Below are positions 16,807 to 23,658 of a stretch of 29,636 nucleotides of DNA, piece after piece; the stretch's first letter is position 1; the number at the start of each line of letters is the position of its first letter. The position numbers and the translations under genes are program-made. The notes under the pieces were generated by a model, which saw only the letters and a program-made list of their open reading frames with translations, searched no databases and was not told the origin of the DNA. Source of the stretch: JBAWZR01 sp037142915 (GTDB lineage: Bacteria; Patescibacteriota; Minisyncoccia; Moranbacterales; UBA1568); contig JBAWZR010000006.1 of assembly GCA_037142915.1 (NCBI GenBank), positions 1-29,636 of the forward strand, in the 5' to 3' direction.

Positions 16807-17145
16807 CTAAATACCCAATTTGCGTTTCGCCATCCGATACTGATCGTCGGACATCTGGCCGCTCTTACGCGCTTGTTCGAGCTGTTCCATAATTTCCTTC
16901 TTATGCTTGGCGACATTCTTGGGAGTCAACATTTTCTCAGCCATCTTCTTCTGCTCTTCGGGACTCATCGCCATAAAGCGCTTCATCGCGAACTTCTGAA
17001 ACATGTTCATATCCTTCGTATCAGGAGCCGCCATCCCTGCCGGCAGACTCGGTTTGGCATCTTTCTTTACTTTTTTACTTTCATCCTGATACGGCGCTGA
17101 TGGCGACGGAGTAACCTCCGGTTTCTTCTTAAATGGTGACCACAT
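16807..17145 (-). CDS. Small charged protein with SHOCT-like C-terminus
   Basis: Protein of 112 residues without a membrane segment or signal peptide. The N-terminal half is rich in K, P and S and probably disordered. A helical middle part (MNMFQKFAMKRFMAMSPEEQKK) follows. The end, EQLEQARKSGQMSDDQYRMAK, resembles SHOCT short C-terminal domains (L-x-x-G-x-[IM]-[ST]-D-[DE]-x-[YF]-x-x-x-K). SHOCT domains are found in many unrelated proteins and give no function. It follows secF by 12 bases, so it may be an accessory made with SecDF. Confidence 0.6.
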   Translation of the reverse strand: MWSPFKKKPEVTPSPSAPYQDESKKVKKDAKPSLPAGMAAPDTKDMNMFQKFAMKRFMAMSPEEQKKMAEKMLTPKNVAKHKKEIMEQLEQARKSGQMSDDQYRMAKRKLGI

Positions 17146-17157
17146 ATATTTTTGTAA

Positions 17158-18063
17158 TTAAGCGTTACGGCGTTTCTTTTGCCATTTGTAATAAGTAACC
17201 AACAAGGCTGACGCGATATAGAATGACGAATACGCACCAGACGCGATACCGACGAATAACGCCAATGAAAACGCACGAATAGACTCTCCGCCGAAGATCA
17301 AGAGTGCCGCCAACACGAAGAGCACCGTGAACGAAGTATTGAGTGACCGAGCCAGAGTCTCATTGAGCGAACGGTTAACGGTAATCTCGAAATCCTCACG
17401 TTCGTGCAGTCGCAACAGGTTCTCACGGATCCGATCATAGACGACAATGGTATCATGCACCGAAAAACCAAGGATGGTAAGGATTGCTGCGATAAATGGC
17501 GCATTCACTTCAATATTGTAATAGTGCCCAAGGAAAGCAAAAGTTCCCAGCGTAAATAGCACATCGTGAACGAGCGCGATGACTGCCTGAACACCATACT
17601 CCCACGACGAAACCGGTTTTGACACCTTGCGAAACGCCCATGCGATATAACAAGCGATCGCCAGCATCGCGATGATCAGGGCTTGGAAGGCACTCTGTTT
17701 GATTTGACCTGACACTGAAGGTCCGACGAAATCCGTACGCGTAATCGCAACGTTGGCGTCGACTTTTTTGATATCCGCCACGACCTGATCATTCGTCTGA
17801 TCTTCGGCGGCCAAATAGCGGAATATCACCCGCTTGTTTTCCGAGGGTTGAATTGTAAGACTCTGCAAATTGAGCGGTTGCAAAGCGGTCTGCAAGACAT
17901 CAATCGCCGGCACATCCCCGCTCCATTCCATCTCGAGCAAAGTCCCTCCGCGAAAATCCAACCCCAACCGCAAACCCCACACCGACAGCATTGCGATACT
18001 CACGATCATCAACGCTCCCGAAAGCCAATACGCGTATACTCTTTTTTGAATCAGTTTGTACAT
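17158..18063 (-). CDS. secF: Protein translocase subunit SecF
   Basis: Membrane partner of SecD in the proton-driven accessory complex of the Sec translocon. The 301 residues have six membrane helices. The first periplasmic domain begins after LGLDFRGGTLLEM (33-45, the SecF DFRGGT motif). The conserved fourth-helix region is ILGFSVHDTIVVYDRIREN, and SLNETLARSLNTS follows. It starts 4 bases after the secD stop. Length and motifs are typical. Confidence 0.96.
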   Translation of the reverse strand: MYKLIQKRVYAYWLSGALMIVSIAMLSVWGLRLGLDFRGGTLLEMEWSGDVPAIDVLQTALQPLNLQSLTIQPSENKRVIFRYLAAEDQTNDQVVADIKKVDANVAITRTDFVGPSVSGQIKQSAFQALIIAMLAIACYIAWAFRKVSKPVSSWEYGVQAVIALVHDVLFTLGTFAFLGHYYNIEVNAPFIAAILTILGFSVHDTIVVYDRIRENLLRLHEREDFEITVNRSLNETLARSLNTSFTVLFVLAALLIFGGESIRAFSLALFVGIASGAYSSFYIASALLVTYYKWQKKRRNA

Positions 18064-18067
18064 AAGT

Positions 18068-19759
18068 TTACTTTTTTGGCCATTTACTCTTCGGTGCTAA
18101 TAGCCACCGGTGTCGCTCCAACCACGGACCAACCCACCAACCCAAGAATGTCCGCGTCAACACGATTGCTGTGAAAAGTGAGAAGAATACACCGAGCAAG
18201 AGGATAATCGCGAAACCCTTCACGAATCCCGTCCCCATAAAGATAAGGATGAGGCAGGTCAGGATTGTTGATGAATTACCATCGCGAATCGACGGCCACG
18301 CCCGACGGAATCCCTCGATGATCGCTTTGTTCACAGCCTTTCCATTCTTCAATTCTTCCCAAGTACGCTCTGATATAAGGATATTTGCATCCACTGCCAT
18401 ACCGATCGAGAGGACGAACCCGGCAATACCAGCCAAGGTCATCGTGATCGGAAATGGTGTGAGTCCGGATAAGCGGAATATCGCTACCAACATCGCCGTA
18501 TACAATATCAAGGCGAGTGATGCTACCAACCCGAGGAAACGGTAGTAAAAAATCATAAACGCCACCACCACCAGAATGCCGATCAATCCCGCGTACAAGC
18601 TCTGCTGCAACGACGCGGCTCCGAGCGAGGCCGAAACACTCTGCTGTCCGACTAAAGTAATCGGTGCCGGCAAAGCCCCCTCATTAAGCCGACCGACCAA
18701 AACCTTCGCTTGCTCCAAGGTAAAGTCGCCGTTAATCACTGCCTGACCATCCGGGATAATTGCTTGCACGACCGGTGAGCTGATAATCTCGCTGTCCAAT
18801 ACGATCGCGATACGCTTCCCGACATTGTCCCGCGTCAGATCAGCGAAGAGTTTCGTCCCTGCATCATCGAAGCGCAACGCCACCTGCGGATGTGCTAACC
18901 CCTGACTCGCATAATCTACCCGCGCGTCTTTGAGGTTCTGACCCGTCAAACCACTCGATGCATATTGTAAATGAGGATACTGTTCGATGGATTTTTTGGC
19001 GATGAGAATATGCGCGGCATCGATCTCTTTATCGACACCATCGCCCTTTTCATCAACTTTTTTGATGATGTGCCAACCATACTGGCTCTCGACCAACTCC
19101 GGCCACACCGTACCCGTCTTGAATGACGGATCGAAGACTACCTTGTCGAATTCCGGCACGAATTGACCCTGCTTCACGAAACCCAGATCGCCTCCCTTGT
19201 CCTTCGAGCCAGGATCTTCACTATTATCCTTGGCGAGTTGCGCGAAATCCGCACCACCCTTGGACTGGTCGAGAAACCCCTGTGCCTTCGTCTTCGCCTG
19301 TTCGTTATACTGATCGAACATCTGCTGGACTTCCGGACCAGCTTCTTTTTTGAATTCGAGGAATGGCGTTTCCTTCAACATCGTCTTCGCCTGTTCGACA
19401 TCCTTCACACCCGGCAGCTCGACGATAATCCGGTTTTCGGTCCCCACTTTGGACAACTGCACCAATGGCTCACCGACCCCGAACGCATTCACGCGCCGTT
19501 CGATGACCGCTTCGGCCGCTGTAAGTGCGTCCTTCTGTTTGGCCGAATCAATACCCGACACATCTACCTTATACTCCAAGTGAATTCCACCCTGCAGATC
19601 CAAACCCAACTGTATCGGCAGAGCCTGCAATTTCTGCTCTACTTTAGGTATGAAAAAAACCGTCTTCGGATAAGCGATTGCCACCGACACGACCGCCAAC
19701 AAAAAAATGCCGAGCATTTTGCCATACTGCTTACGCCATCGTAATTTCCATTTCCGCAT
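18068..19759 (-). CDS. secD: Protein translocase subunit SecD with embedded parvulin-like domain
   Basis: SecD with SecF pulls exported chains out of the Sec channel. The ATG at 19759 (MRKWKLRWRKQYGK) gives 563 residues; a longer frame adds 37 residues that read through the palindrome at 19791-19812. SecD motifs are LGLDLQGGIHLEY (51-63), VIERRVNAFGV (85-95), DNVGKRIAIVLDSEIISSPVV (311-331, split over the P1 head base) and GMAVDANILISER (453-465), with six membrane helices. Residues about 155-255 are extra. ADFAQLAKDNSEDPGSKDKG, GDLGF, VPEF and QYGWHIIKKV are the parvulin peptidyl-prolyl isomerase pattern. The strand that normally opens that fold (A-x-HIL) instead follows as DAAHILIAKK (247-256). 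The domain therefore appears circularly permuted, with both conserved histidines (230, 250) kept. It could act as a chaperone on chains leaving SecY. The gene has a candidate promoter at 19830-19858. Confidence 0.95.
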   Translation of the reverse strand: MRKWKLRWRKQYGKMLGIFLLAVVSVAIAYPKTVFFIPKVEQKLQALPIQLGLDLQGGIHLEYKVDVSGIDSAKQKDALTAAEAVIERRVNAFGVGEPLVQLSKVGTENRIIVELPGVKDVEQAKTMLKETPFLEFKKEAGPEVQQMFDQYNEQAKTKAQGFLDQSKGGADFAQLAKDNSEDPGSKDKGGDLGFVKQGQFVPEFDKVVFDPSFKTGTVWPELVESQYGWHIIKKVDEKGDGVDKEIDAAHILIAKKSIEQYPHLQYASSGLTGQNLKDARVDYASQGLAHPQVALRFDDAGTKLFADLTRDNVGKRIAIVLDSEIISSPVVQAIIPDGQAVINGDFTLEQAKVLVGRLNEGALPAPITLVGQQSVSASLGAASLQQSLYAGLIGILVVVAFMIFYYRFLGLVASLALILYTAMLVAIFRLSGLTPFPITMTLAGIAGFVLSIGMAVDANILISERTWEELKNGKAVNKAIIEGFRRAWPSIRDGNSSTILTCLILIFMGTGFVKGFAIILLLGVFFSLFTAIVLTRTFLGWWVGPWLERHRWLLAPKSKWPKK

Positions 19760-19790
19760 AATGTATTGTGTAAATTGATCTGCATCTCCC

Positions 19791-19812
19791 CCTCTCCTGA
19801 GCTGAGGAGAGG
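19791..19812. repeat. Imperfect palindrome in the secD leader
   Basis: CCTCTCCTGAG is followed directly by CTGAGGAGAGG. It pairs over 8 outer bases and 2 inner bases around one mismatch. It shares the CTCCTC/GAGGAG theme with the element inside lepA and lies between the secD promoter and its ATG, so it would be in the mRNA leader. Confidence 0.5.
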
Positions 19813-19829
19813 AGAAGCCCAATACTCCC

Positions 19830-19858
19830 AGTCTATCGTACAATCCGCAATCCAACAA
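19830..19858 (-). promoter_or_regulatory. Candidate secD promoter
   Basis: On the minus strand: -35 TTGTTG (19853-19858), a 17-base spacer, and -10 TAGACT (19830-19835). It lies back to back with the plus-strand promoter at 19861-19889, and is the weaker of the two. Confidence 0.4.
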
Positions 19859-19860
19859 TC

Positions 19861-19889
19861 TTGACATCACTATAGAAGTATGCTACTAT
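19861..19889 (+). promoter_or_regulatory. Strong promoter of the small-peptide unit
   Basis: -35 TTGACA (19861-19866), a 17-base spacer and -10 TACTAT (19884-19889) preceded by TGC. The predicted start is near 19896, about 85 bases before the first small ORF. Confidence 0.8.
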
Positions 19890-19898
19890 GAAGTAGCA
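19881..19898. promoter_or_regulatory. Operator-like palindrome overlapping the -10 box
   Basis: TGCTACT (19881-19887) and AGTAGCA (19892-19898) are perfect inverted 7-mers around ATGA. They cover the extended -10 and the predicted transcription start. This is the usual position for a repressor site; no regulator gene is adjacent. Confidence 0.5.
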
Positions 19899-19979
19899 GT
19901 AATCGAAAAAAGAACGCCTCGAGTCAACTTGCTCCGGGCTTTAAAAATTTTCTCACAAAAAAAAGCAAGGGTGATCATT

Positions 19980-20114
19980 ATGGATCCAAATATAGACCCA
20001 AATACAGTAGGATTAATACTTTTTTTCTTTTTCCTGGGATTAGTTTTTATCTCAGGATACATCCTCTGCCATCCAGCAAGGATAACAAAGAGAAGGAGAA
20101 AAAAAACCCCTTAG
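19980..20114 (+). CDS. 44-residue single-pass membrane protein
   Basis: Small ORF starting at the ATG at 19980 with MDPNIDPNTVG. It has one very hydrophobic helix (about residues 10-30, VGLILFFFF...SGYIL) and a strongly basic tail, RITKRRRKK, that should stay in the cytoplasm, so the N-terminus faces out. AAGGGTGA lies 5 to 12 bases ahead of the ATG, a good ribosome binding site in a genome where most starts lack one. Its TAG stop is part of the AGGAG site of the next ORF, which suggests translational coupling. I recognise no family. The promoter, binding site and terminator support it as a real gene. Confidence 0.65.
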   Translation: MDPNIDPNTVGLILFFFFLGLVFISGYILCHPARITKRRRKKTP

Positions 20115-20124
20115 GAGCGAAAAA

Positions 20125-20262
20125 ATGAACACGGTCAGCAAAAACAAAGTCAGTCTGATGCTGCTATTATTCGCATTAGCACTAGTACTGAGCGGTGTGT
20201 ATCCCAATACGCCGATCACCAAAGCCGTTGCAGACAACTCTGTCTGCAGCAACTTGAAATAA
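20125..20262 (+). CDS. 45-residue exported peptide precursor
   Basis: Small ORF with a perfect AGGAG site (20113-20117) 7 bases before its ATG. It starts MNTVSKNKVS, then has a hydrophobic core LMLLLFALALVLSGV, a polar segment YPNTPITKAVA and the end DNSVCSNLK. This is signal-peptide architecture. A signal-peptidase site A-V-A|D would release a nine-residue peptide, DNSVCSNLK. A cut nearer the hydrophobic core would leave about 20 residues. Short precursors of this shape occur as secreted signalling peptides (for example Phr-type), but no receptor gene is seen nearby. It is the last gene before the terminator at 20285-20337. Family unknown; function is inference. Confidence 0.65.
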   Translation: MNTVSKNKVSLMLLLFALALVLSGVYPNTPITKAVADNSVCSNLK

Positions 20263-20284
20263 AAATAAAATGAGGTACACAAAT

Positions 20285-20337
20285 AAAACCGGCACTTTCA
20301 TACGAAACATCGTACGAAAAAAGTGTCGGTTTTTTTA
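20285..20337. terminator. Bidirectional terminator between the peptide unit and xth
   Basis: AAAACCGGCACTTT pairs with AAAGTGTCGGTTTT (one G-U). An inner stem (CATACG/CGTACG, one mismatch) closes on AAACAT. The plus strand then has a run of T to 20336, and the minus strand reads TTTTATTT. It serves the small-peptide unit on plus and xth on minus. Confidence 0.8.
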
Positions 20338-20342
20338 CTTGT

Positions 20343-21137
20343 CTAGATTTCCAAGGTCAAACCCACGGGCGCGTGGTCGGAACCTATCACTTGATCTTGA
20401 ATGAAAGCTTCTTGAATATGTGGTACGAGGTTCTGGCTCACCCAGAAGTAATCGATCCGCCAACCGATATTGCGATCACGGGCGCGAGACTTCATATCCC
20501 ACCAACTGTACTGGACTTGATCCGGATGCTTGAGTCGATACGTATCGACAAAACCCGCCTGTTCCACCGCGTCGAGCCATGCGCATTCGGTCGGCAGAAA
20601 ACCTGAAGTCTTTCTGTTTTCCTTTGGGCGTGCCAGGTCTATCTCTCGGTGTGCTGTGTTTACATCGCCGCAGAATATGACTGACTTCCCTGCTTGTACC
20701 AGCGACTGGATATGATTCAGAAACTCAGCATAAAACTGCATTTTATACTTCAATCGTTCAGCGCCAGAGCCACCATTGGGAAAATAGATATTCAAGAATA
20801 CAAACCCCGCAAAGCCCTGCTGTGGGGCAAGCTCCATCTCGATCACCCGACCTTCACGCGACAACAAACTCTCACCAAAATCTGTTTTCACGCTCAATGG
20901 CTCGCGCTTGGTATAGATTGCCGTGCCGCTATAACCCTTCTTCTCTGTCGCTGGATGCCAATACGAGGTGTAGCCATCAGGATTTTTCAGTGTATGCGAG
21001 AGTTGATCAGAATGAGAAATTTTGGTCTCCTGCACTGCGACGATATCCGCCAGCTCAGCCTCAATCCACTCCACGAAGCCTTTGCGCTCCGCCGCTCGGA
21101 TCCCATTCACATTCCACGATATAAATGTCGTTTTCAT
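20343..21137 (-). CDS. xth: Exodeoxyribonuclease III / AP endonuclease
   Basis: DNA-repair enzyme of 264 residues. It cuts at abasic sites and removes blocked 3' ends. The EEP-fold motifs are in order: SWNVNGIRAA (metal and phosphate site), VAVQETKI (catalytic Glu), IYFPNGG, FCGDVNTAHREIDLARP (catalytic Asp and Asn), RIDYFW and IGSDHAPV (Asp-His pair). The ATG at 21137 gives the usual MKTTFISWN start; a TTG two codons earlier is less likely. The 3' end is shared with the convergent peptide unit. Whether it is ExoIII-like or ExoA-like cannot be settled by eye. Confidence 0.93.
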   Translation of the reverse strand: MKTTFISWNVNGIRAAERKGFVEWIEAELADIVAVQETKISHSDQLSHTLKNPDGYTSYWHPATEKKGYSGTAIYTKREPLSVKTDFGESLLSREGRVIEMELAPQQGFAGFVFLNIYFPNGGSGAERLKYKMQFYAEFLNHIQSLVQAGKSVIFCGDVNTAHREIDLARPKENRKTSGFLPTECAWLDAVEQAGFVDTYRLKHPDQVQYSWWDMKSRARDRNIGWRIDYFWVSQNLVPHIQEAFIQDQVIGSDHAPVGLTLEI

Positions 21138-21151
21138 AAACAATGTCTCAC

Positions 21152-21262
21152 GCGTTTGAAAAAAAAGTTTCAGTTTCCGGAAAAGTGTTTGATTTGAAGC
21201 CGTTAGCCTGCTACAGGCGAAAAGGAAATGCTTTTTCGGAAACTGAATTCCAAAACAAACGC
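21152..21262. repeat. 111-bp inverted-repeat element upstream of xth
   Basis: The outer arms are GCGTTTG (21152-21158) and CAAACGC (21256-21262). The inner arms TTCAGTTTCCGGAAAAG (21169-21185) and CTTTTTCGGAAACTGAA (21231-21247) match at 16 of 17 positions. The middle has a small hairpin GCCTG-CTA-CAGGC. On the minus strand the inner stem is followed by eight T, so it could also act as a terminator just ahead of xth. I see no clear target-site duplication. This and the remnant at 21280-21417 fill the gap between xth and the peroxiredoxin gene. Confidence 0.7.
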
Positions 21263-21279
21263 ATGAATTATGCTACAGT

Positions 21280-21417
21280 TTAAGTCCAATAGATCTGCGA
21301 GGTAGTAACGATTTGTTTCCACGGACCAGCTGGCACATCTTTCTCATCCACAAATTGCCACTCAACCGTATCGATATCTACTTGGCGCTGCGTCCGGTCA
21401 TCAATCCGCGTACAACT
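21280..21417 (-). pseudogene. Possible 3' remnant of a protein gene
   Basis: A minus-strand frame is open for 45 codons to a TAA at 21280. It reads CTRIDDRTQRQVDID, then TVEWQFVDEKDVPAGPWKQI, then VTTSQIYWT. The composition is protein-like, but it has no upstream ATG, GTG or TTG in frame before a stop at 21418-21420. It may be the decayed end of a gene cut off by rearrangement. I recognise no family, and a chance open frame is not excluded. Confidence 0.3.
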
Positions 21418-21473
21418 TTATTGTAACACCGAGTCAACCCGCGGCAAAGCTTGATCCCCCAACTTCCTTTCGT

Positions 21474-21502
21474 TTGACAACGTTCGTAATACAGTCTATC
21501 AT
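21474..21502 (+). promoter_or_regulatory. Peroxiredoxin promoter
   Basis: -35 TTGACA (21474-21479), a 17-base spacer and -10 TATCAT (21497-21502). The predicted start is near 21509, about 25 bases before the gene. Confidence 0.75.
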
Positions 21503-21534
21503 AAACTCGCTAATCTAAAATAATACATATGTTT

Positions 21535-22074
21535 ATGTCACATGAACTCATAGGTAAGACAATTCCCGCAGTCGTTTTCAAAACCCGCGTACGGGACGAA
21601 TCCGTCGAGGGAGAAAATCCCTATCGTTGGCAAGACAAGACGAGCGATGACATCTTCAAAGGGAAAAATATCGTCCTCTTCGCGCTTCCGGGTGCGTTCA
21701 CTCCGACTTGTTCATCCTCCCATGCGCCGGGATACGAAAAGTTTTATGATAAATTCAAGAAACTTGGCATCGACGAGGTCATCTGCCTCTCGGTGAATGA
21801 CGCTTTCGTGATGAAACAGTGGGCGGACAAACTCGGACTGGAGAAAGTCTTCATGCTGCCCGATGGGAACGCCGACTTCACCCGCGGGATGGGTATGCTC
21901 GTCAAGAAGGAAAATCTCGGCTTCGGCGAACGCTCCTGGCGCTACAGTCTGCACATCGAAGACGGTGTCATCCAAAAACTCTTCGAAGAACCCGGCTTCT
22001 CGGATAATTACGAACCAGACCCGTATGAAGTCTCGGACGCCGAAACGATACTCGACTATCTCAAGGCTCGATAA
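21535..22074 (+). CDS. Prx5-type peroxiredoxin
   Basis: Thiol peroxidase of the AhpC/TSA superfamily, Prx5 group, 179 residues from ATG 21535 (another ATG lies two codons upstream). It reduces hydrogen peroxide and organic peroxides. The peroxidatic site is FALPGAFTPTCSSSHAPGYE, with the catalytic Cys in P-T-x-x-C context. CLSVNDAFVMKQWA is the Prx5 hallmark helix region. A second cysteine, in VICLSVND, lies about 25 residues on. There is no fused glutaredoxin domain, so an external thiol donor is needed. It is a single-gene unit with its own promoter and terminator and no ribosome binding site of note. Confidence 0.93.
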   Translation: MSHELIGKTIPAVVFKTRVRDESVEGENPYRWQDKTSDDIFKGKNIVLFALPGAFTPTCSSSHAPGYEKFYDKFKKLGIDEVICLSVNDAFVMKQWADKLGLEKVFMLPDGNADFTRGMGMLVKKENLGFGERSWRYSLHIEDGVIQKLFEEPGFSDNYEPDPYEVSDAETILDYLKAR

Positions 22075-22090
22075 GAATTCCTACCAATCA

Positions 22091-22129
22091 CAAAACCCCG
22101 CTCTTCGTAGAACGGGGTTTTGTTTTTTT
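22091..22129. terminator. Bidirectional terminator between peroxiredoxin and htrA
   Basis: Perfect 10-bp stem CAAAACCCCG/CGGGGTTTTG with a 12-base loop. On plus it is followed by a run of seven T. It sits between the two convergent stops. Confidence 0.85.
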
Positions 22130-22131
22130 GC

Positions 22132-23481
22132 CTACTTCCGCTCACCGAGTGGCACGGAGATATCTTTGGTGTCGCCTCGGTGTAATATCTTGAGCGTGAT
22201 GGTATCACCGGCGTTATAGTTGGTAAGCAGATCATTCAAGGGATGTTTCGTATCGATCGCCTGGCCATTCACTTCGAGGATGATGTCGTTTTCCGCAAGA
22301 CCCGCCTTGTCGGCCGGCGACCCAGGGACGATCGCCAAGTCCATCGTCGTATTGCCGCGAGCGATGAGCGCACCGTGATCGACCGAGAGATTATTCGCCT
22401 TCTGGAAATCCTGATCGATAATCACATACCGCACACCAAGATACGGTGTGGAAATTTTTCCAGTCGTCTGCACCTGATTGATGATCTTTTTCACCTGGTC
22501 AATCGGGATAGCAAAACCGATACTCTGCGCACCCTGAGCAATGGCAACATTCACACCTATAACTCGGCCGGCAATATCCACCAAGGGTCCGCCGGAATTA
22601 CCAGGGTTGATGGCCGCATCGGTTTGGATGATATTGGAGAGTTGTTCCGACTCGCCACCCCGACCACTGCCCGCTGTCAGATCACGCTGCAAGCCAGAGA
22701 CGATGCCCTTGGTCACCGTGTTGGAAAACTCGCCCAAAGAATTACCGATGGCAATCACGGTCTGACCCACTTTCAGATCAGCCGAAGTTCCCAGATCAAG
22801 TGCTGGAGAATTCGAAACATCGCTAATCTTGATAAGAGCGATATCCCGAACCAGATCCTGCGCGATGACTTTGGCCGGATGTTCCTTACCATCGGAAGTA
22901 ATGACTGTGTAACTGGCCGTAGTATCGGAAACAACATGCTTATTGGTCACAATAAGACCATCCGAGGAAACGAAAAACCCGCTCCCCGATCCAACCTGTT
23001 GCTTCGTAGTACCACCTCCATTTTTCGGAACAGTATTACCCGCGGAACCATCATTCGGACTAAGCGGAAAGAAAAACGGGAAACCAAATGGCATCTGTTG
23101 TCGCAAGTTAGAAACATTTTGACTAATGACAATACTCACCACACTCGGATTCACTTTGTCGACCATCGTAATAACCGCTTGGTCGTCACCGCTTACCACC
23201 TCCGGATTATCGCGCACACCGGTCACCGACGTCAGTGCATTTCCAGAAGTGCCGAGCAATTCCCGTTGCAGCCAGGGATTATTCATCCGCGCTATCCCGA
23301 CGATCGCCAGTCCGGCTCCCACGAAACCAAAAACGATACTCAAAACCACGACGCTCAACCACGAATGATGTCTGTGGCATCTCCTCGGCGTAACCGACTC
23401 AGCCTGTGCGGGTATCAGTGATTCAGGAGCTTGGGAAGAAAATTCTGGCGTTTCATTTTGTGTATCTTTATTTATATCCAT
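22132..23481 (-). CDS. htrA: HtrA/DegP-family membrane-anchored serine protease
   Basis: Envelope quality-control protease of 449 residues. A proline- and glutamine-rich cytoplasmic N-terminus is followed by one membrane helix (about 42-64). The trypsin-like domain has catalytic His182 (VTNKHVV), Asp213 (DIALIKI) and Ser296 (NPGNSGGPL), and one C-terminal PDZ domain (about 345-445, with PGSPADKAGLAENDIILEVNG) follows. A Phe/Pro-rich and Gly-rich linker stands before the protease domain. All catalytic residues are present. It is divergent from smpB and convergent with the peroxiredoxin gene. Confidence 0.95.
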   Translation of the reverse strand: MDINKDTQNETPEFSSQAPESLIPAQAESVTPRRCHRHHSWLSVVVLSIVFGFVGAGLAIVGIARMNNPWLQRELLGTSGNALTSVTGVRDNPEVVSGDDQAVITMVDKVNPSVVSIVISQNVSNLRQQMPFGFPFFFPLSPNDGSAGNTVPKNGGGTTKQQVGSGSGFFVSSDGLIVTNKHVVSDTTASYTVITSDGKEHPAKVIAQDLVRDIALIKISDVSNSPALDLGTSADLKVGQTVIAIGNSLGEFSNTVTKGIVSGLQRDLTAGSGRGGESEQLSNIIQTDAAINPGNSGGPLVDIAGRVIGVNVAIAQGAQSIGFAIPIDQVKKIINQVQTTGKISTPYLGVRYVIIDQDFQKANNLSVDHGALIARGNTTMDLAIVPGSPADKAGLAENDIILEVNGQAIDTKHPLNDLLTNYNAGDTITLKILHRGDTKDISVPLGERK

Positions 23482-23565
23482 AATATTGTGTATTAAAAAT
23501 TACACTAAAAATTGAAGTTATTTAATTGAATTTTTTTTAAGATCTCCAATTTTTTTGACCTCAAT

Positions 23566-23595
23566 ATTATATCACTTCCCGAATTTTCCTGGCAA
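23566..23595 (-). promoter_or_regulatory. htrA promoter
   Basis: On the minus strand: -35 TTGCCA (23590-23595), an 18-base spacer and a consensus -10 TATAAT (23566-23571) preceded by TGA. The predicted leader is about 80 bases, very A/T-rich. Confidence 0.6.
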
Positions 23596-23641
23596 GTTTT
23601 TCTTATTTGAAAGTTTTTCTCCTGTTCAAAATCGTTTTTCC

Positions 23642-23650
23642 TGCTATACT
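23642..23650 (+). promoter_or_regulatory. Extended -10 promoter of smpB, probably leaderless
   Basis: TGC precedes TATACT (23645-23650). The ATG of smpB begins at 23659, only 9 bases after the hexamer, so transcription should begin at or within 3 bases of the start codon. The -35 region is poor. Confidence 0.6.
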
Positions 23651-23658
23651 GAGCTTAT

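Noticed and set aside
16734..16916. 61-residue N-terminal extension of TyrRS
   Set aside because: It reads through the dispersed repeat at 16762-16800 and the end of the neighbouring gene. MNQEEKQKN at 16733 fits the family start.
19760..19870. 37-residue N-terminal extension of SecD
   Set aside because: It translates the palindrome and the promoter region; the ATG at 19759 just before the first helix is the natural start.
20052..20282. Minus-strand ORF of 76 codons over the small-peptide unit
   Set aside because: The promoter, ribosome binding sites and coupled ORFs on the plus strand explain this stretch better. The minus-strand frame has no upstream signals.
22243..23421. Plus-strand ORF of 392 codons
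   Set aside because: Antisense to htrA, whose catalytic motifs are all intact; the composition is that of a shadow frame.
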